64,000 nt of DNA from positions 62,001 through 126,000 of the forward strand of contig QPMI01000062.1 in NCBI GenBank assembly GCA_004431415.1, in the 5' to 3' direction. This DNA is from Cyanophora paradoxa. Lineage: Eukaryota > Glaucocystophyceae > Cyanophorales > Cyanophoraceae. Positions 61,601-64,000 of the stretch are shown piece by piece; position 1 is the stretch's first letter, and every line of letters begins with the position of its first letter. The translations under genes and the position numbers were made by a program. The notes beneath the pieces are model-generated. The model made no database searches and was not told the origin of the DNA. It worked only from the letters and a program-made list of their open reading frames with translations.

Positions 61601-63258
61601 ACCGGGTGGCGCGGACGAAGGCGGAGGCGGTGCGGGGCCGCAAGGAGGGGGAGACCTTCGTGATGCTCCAGGGCGACACCCGCGCCCGCGCCATGCCCGT
61701 CTTCCCCGCCTGGCGCATCCGCGAGGCCCGCCCCCCCGCCCCGCCCGCATCCTTCCTCCCCCGCCTGAGGCCGCTGCAGCGGCCGGCGCGGAAGGAGGCG
61801 CCGGCGGGGCCGGAACCCGGGGCGCAGGCGGTGATCGGGCGGCAGTACGTGGACCTCCCGTGGGCGCCCCACGGGGACGGCAGCGTGCAGGCGCGCCCCT
61901 TCCCCCGCCCCTCTTCCCCTTCCCCGCCGCGGGGCCGGCGGGGACCTGACGCCCCGTGGCAGGTCGTGGAGGTCCCGGCGCCGGCGCGGCGGCCCCCCTC
62001 CAGCTCCTCCTCCTCCTCGTCGTCCTCGTCGTCGGAGGAGGAGGAGAAGCGGCCGAAGGGGCGGCGGGAGGCGGGCGGCGAGGGGGCCGCCTACTCGAAG
62101 CACGCGCCGCGGGACCTCTGGGGCCGGCCCCTCCCCGCGGGACCCGACGCCGCCTCGAGCGTCCCCTCGGACGACGACGAGAACCCCGTGCGGCGTCGCA
62201 TCGCCGCCGGCCTCGCCCGCGCCGGCAAGAAGTCCCCCAAGAAGGCCGCCAAGCTCGGCCCCGCCGCCTGGGACCCCGAGCCCGAGCCCGGCCCCGCCTT
62301 CTCCGTGCCCCCCGCCCCTCCCCCCCGCCCTCTTTCGCGCGCGCATGACCCGCCTCGCAGCGGGCGGAGGCGCTGGTGCGGGAGCGTGTGAAGGCGGGGC
62401 CCGGGGCGCGCATGGCGAGCGGGGCGGAGGCGGAGCTGGCGTGGCGGAGCTACCTGAGCGAGCGGTACCCCGGGCAGCGGCTCGAGGGGGAGCCCGAGTT
62501 CGAGTCCCTCGCCCTCGCCCGCCGCATGCGCGAGGTCCCCACCGCCGGCGCCCTCCGCCGCCCCGCCCCGCCGCCCCCGCCCGAGCCGCCCCGCCCCTAC
62601 GAGCCGGGCGGCGCGACGCTCTGGGAGCGCGTGCGGCCGCGCCTCGCCGCCGAGGCCGACGCCGAGCTCGAGGCCGACGCCGCCGAGGGCGGCTTCGCCC
62701 CGCCCGACCCCGCCCCCCGGCCCCGCGAGGACTTCTACGACGAGGGGCCCGAGGGGTACGGCGACGACCCCGGCGCCGCGTACCCCTACCCGGCACCCTA
62801 CCCCAACCCCTACCCGGCCGCTCACGCCAACCCCTTCCTGGCCCCGACCTACGGCTACGCCCCGGCCCCGGGGGGGTACGCGGGCTACGAGGAGGGGTAC
62901 GGGAACGGGGGCGGGGCGCTGGTGGTGGAGATGGAGCGGCCGGGGCGCGGGGAGCGGAGCGCGGGCGGCTGGAAGCAGTTCGAGCAGGCGCACCGGCACA
63001 CGCGCCACCACCACCACCACCACCACCACCACCACCACGCCGGTCACGCCGGCGCCTCCCTGCGCGCCAGGTGCCCCTCCCCGCCCCCGCCCGCTCCTCG
63101 TGGCGGGCCTGACGCCGGGCAGGCACGGGGAGAGCGCCGCGGGGGCAGGGATGACCGTGGAGGCGCGGCGCTCGCCGGCGGGACGCCAGCCGCTCGGCGA
63201 CACGTACGGCGGCGCGCAGTTCCGGCCCTGGGGCCGCACTGACCGCGTCTGGCTCTAG
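58690..63258 (+). CDS. Large Pro/Gln-rich protein of unknown function
   Basis: ATG at 58690 (MAAPAPAQIFPAGHVPP). The N-terminal 500 or so residues are PPQ/PPPQ repeats with a recurring motif Q(Q/I)FPxGxxPxNxP (for example QQFPPGKAPPNQPP, QQQFPPGKEPSNAA, QQFPEGRAPPNQPA). Between 59150 and 59620 a roughly 65-bp DNA repeat encodes QGAPPPQISPPQGP units and contains apparent frame changes. Ordered segments come later: DTEWDFGVDESELGG, EKVEIEWGPAKAPAAHVAPG, YRVARTKAEAVRGRKEGETF, VMLQGDTRARAMPVFPAWRI, GRQYVDLPWAPHGDG, an Ser/Glu run (SSSSSSSSEEEEKRPKGRR), KHAPRDLWGRPLPAGPD, EAELAWRSYLSERYPGQRLE and YEPGGATLWERVRPRLAAEA. A run of 11 His (about 63007-63039) precedes the last intron. The end is DTYGGAQFRPWGRTDRVWL; TAG at 63256-63258. 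Low-complexity and short charged motifs suggest an RNA- or chromatin-associated scaffold, which is speculation. Confidence 0.6.
59150..59620 (+). repeat. Tandem PPQ-coding repeat
   Basis: Units of CCGCAAATCAGCCCGCCGCA flanked by GGGGCCCCGCCCCCGCA recur five to six times with small length differences in C runs. The differences change the reading frame between copies, either by true indels or by sequencing error in homopolymers. Confidence 0.7.
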
Positions 63259-63312
63259 CCCGTCGCCCCCCGCGCCTCGCTGTCCCTCGCTGATTCCTCT
63301 CTACAAGCGAAC

Positions 63313-64000
63313 TTACAGCTTTGTCTTCGCGCGAGGGGCGGCGGGGCGGTCAGACGGGGCGGAGCGGGGCGCAGGTCGTGTCCGGGGCGGGGGGCGGGCA
63401 GGCGCCGCGGAAGACGCGCGAGTCGCGGGGCCCCGTGAGAGCCGCCAGCTGCAGCGGTCCCGGCGCCTGCGGCGCGGGGGCCCCCGACGAGGCGGGGGGC
63501 GCCACGAGATCCCCCTCCCAGTCCCGCGGCCTGGCCCGCCGTGAGCCGCGGGGGGCGGTGCGCGGAGGGGCACAAAGGGCGCGCCAGACGGGGACGGGCC
63601 AGCTGGAGAGCGTCTTCGTGTGCCTGCGCCCCCGCGCGCGTCGGCGGGGGGGGCGCGCGCGGGGGCAGAAGACTTGAGGCGCATACGCACCAGACGAGGA
63701 CCCTCCGCGTCGGGAGCTGCCGCACCTGCCCCGCGAGTCAGCTGAGCCAGTTTTCGCGGGATGCGGAGTTGGAGCGGGGGCGCGCCATGGATCCGGAGGC
63801 GTCGGGGGAGAGCTTGGCGAGGAAGCAGTCCTCCTGGCGCCAGTTCGGGCACTCCCACTCGAAGCGGACGCGCGGGCCGCCCCCGGGGCCCTGCGCCTCG
63901 AGGGCTCGCGAGGAGAAGGCGATGCCGGCCATGTCCACGCAGAAGCGGCGCCCGTCCTCGGGATTCCCCAGCCACGCCGCCAGCCGCCCCGCCCCATCAA
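63313..64000 (-). CDS. Unknown protein, 5' end outside the window
   Basis: The first visible exon reads AGRLAAWLGNPEDGRRFCVD, then MAGIAFSSRALEAQGPGGGP, VRFEWECPNWRQEDCFLAKL and SPDASGSMARPRSNSASR. After one or more C-rich introns with GCTGAC-like branches, a frame ends at TAA at 63313-63315 (AAPRAKTKL). The segment FEWECPNWRQEDCFLAKL has a C-x-N-W...C pattern. I do not recognise it. The downstream exons (63400-63720) are very Arg/Pro-rich and may be partly intronic. Confidence 0.4.

Noticed and set aside
63007-63039. His11 run as an engineered tag or vector contamination
   Set aside because: It is encoded by CAC repeats within a native exon of the Pro-rich gene, with no vector sequence nearby.
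60046-63126. 1026-codon minus-strand frame opposite the Pro-rich gene
   Set aside because: Pure Arg/Gly/Pro low complexity and no family features. The + strand has ordered segments and a consistent C-terminus.

Overview
The window is nuclear DNA from an intron-rich eukaryotic alga. Nearly every gene has short spliceosomal introns (about 45-75 nt, often with a CTGAC/CTGAT-like branch sequence before the AG). An ER BiP ending in HDEL, U2 snRNP A', MCM7, GINS PSF3, RNA polymerase II RPB4 and COG/GARP tether subunits are eukaryotic. A DUF3067 protein with a transit-peptide-like leader points to a plastid. Several well-supported introns use GC instead of GT at the 5' end. I cannot name the species; a haptophyte or another secondary-plastid alga is only a guess.

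Layout. 1-482: 3' end of an SLC49/FLVCR-like MFS transporter. 1138-5901 (-): VPS54. 6424-6990 (+): PSF3. About 8183-12265 (+): a kelch propeller joined to a Sec7 ARF-GEF. 12553-16911: a 589-bp near-identical inverted duplication carrying a small unknown gene, flanking SNRPA1 (-) and a DP (E2F partner) gene (+). 17081-18383 (+): a Cys/His-motif protein. 19231-22623 (-): COG3. 23056-25778 (-): BiP. 25.8-28.2 kb: repeat-rich DNA with few credible genes. 28219-30315 (+): a Fanzor (eukaryotic TnpB) nuclease gene. 31070-31897 (-): ATP23. 32173-32770 (-): RPB4. 32.8-34.5 kb: non-coding DNA with repeats. 34471-37488 (-): MCM7. 37959-38695 (-): a CenH3-like histone H3 variant. 39301-40022 (-): an ATP6AP2-like membrane protein. 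40139-41188 (+): DUF3067. 41466 to about 52004 (-): a very large STAND/NACHT NTPase with helical repeats. 52914-54301 (-): a multi-pass membrane protein. 54650-55878 (+): a rhomboid protease. 55936 to about 58373 (-): NHLRC2. 58690-63258 (+): a Pro-rich protein. 63313-64000 (-): an unknown 5'-truncated gene.

Composition is strongly divided. About 1-5.1 kb and 41.3-64 kb are extremely GC-rich; the middle is close to balanced. The left boundary falls inside VPS54.

Functional themes: S-phase and chromosome genes (PSF3, DP, MCM7, CenH3, some with E2F-like upstream sites) and secretory/endomembrane genes (VPS54, Sec7 GEF, COG3, BiP, ATP6AP2-like, rhomboid). The most notable items are the Fanzor gene, the recurrent GC-AG introns, the inverted duplication with a breakpoint at the start codon, the kelch-Sec7 fusion and the giant STAND protein. 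Exon joins were worked out by hand from reading frame, splice sites and family conservation; positions marked approximate should be treated so.
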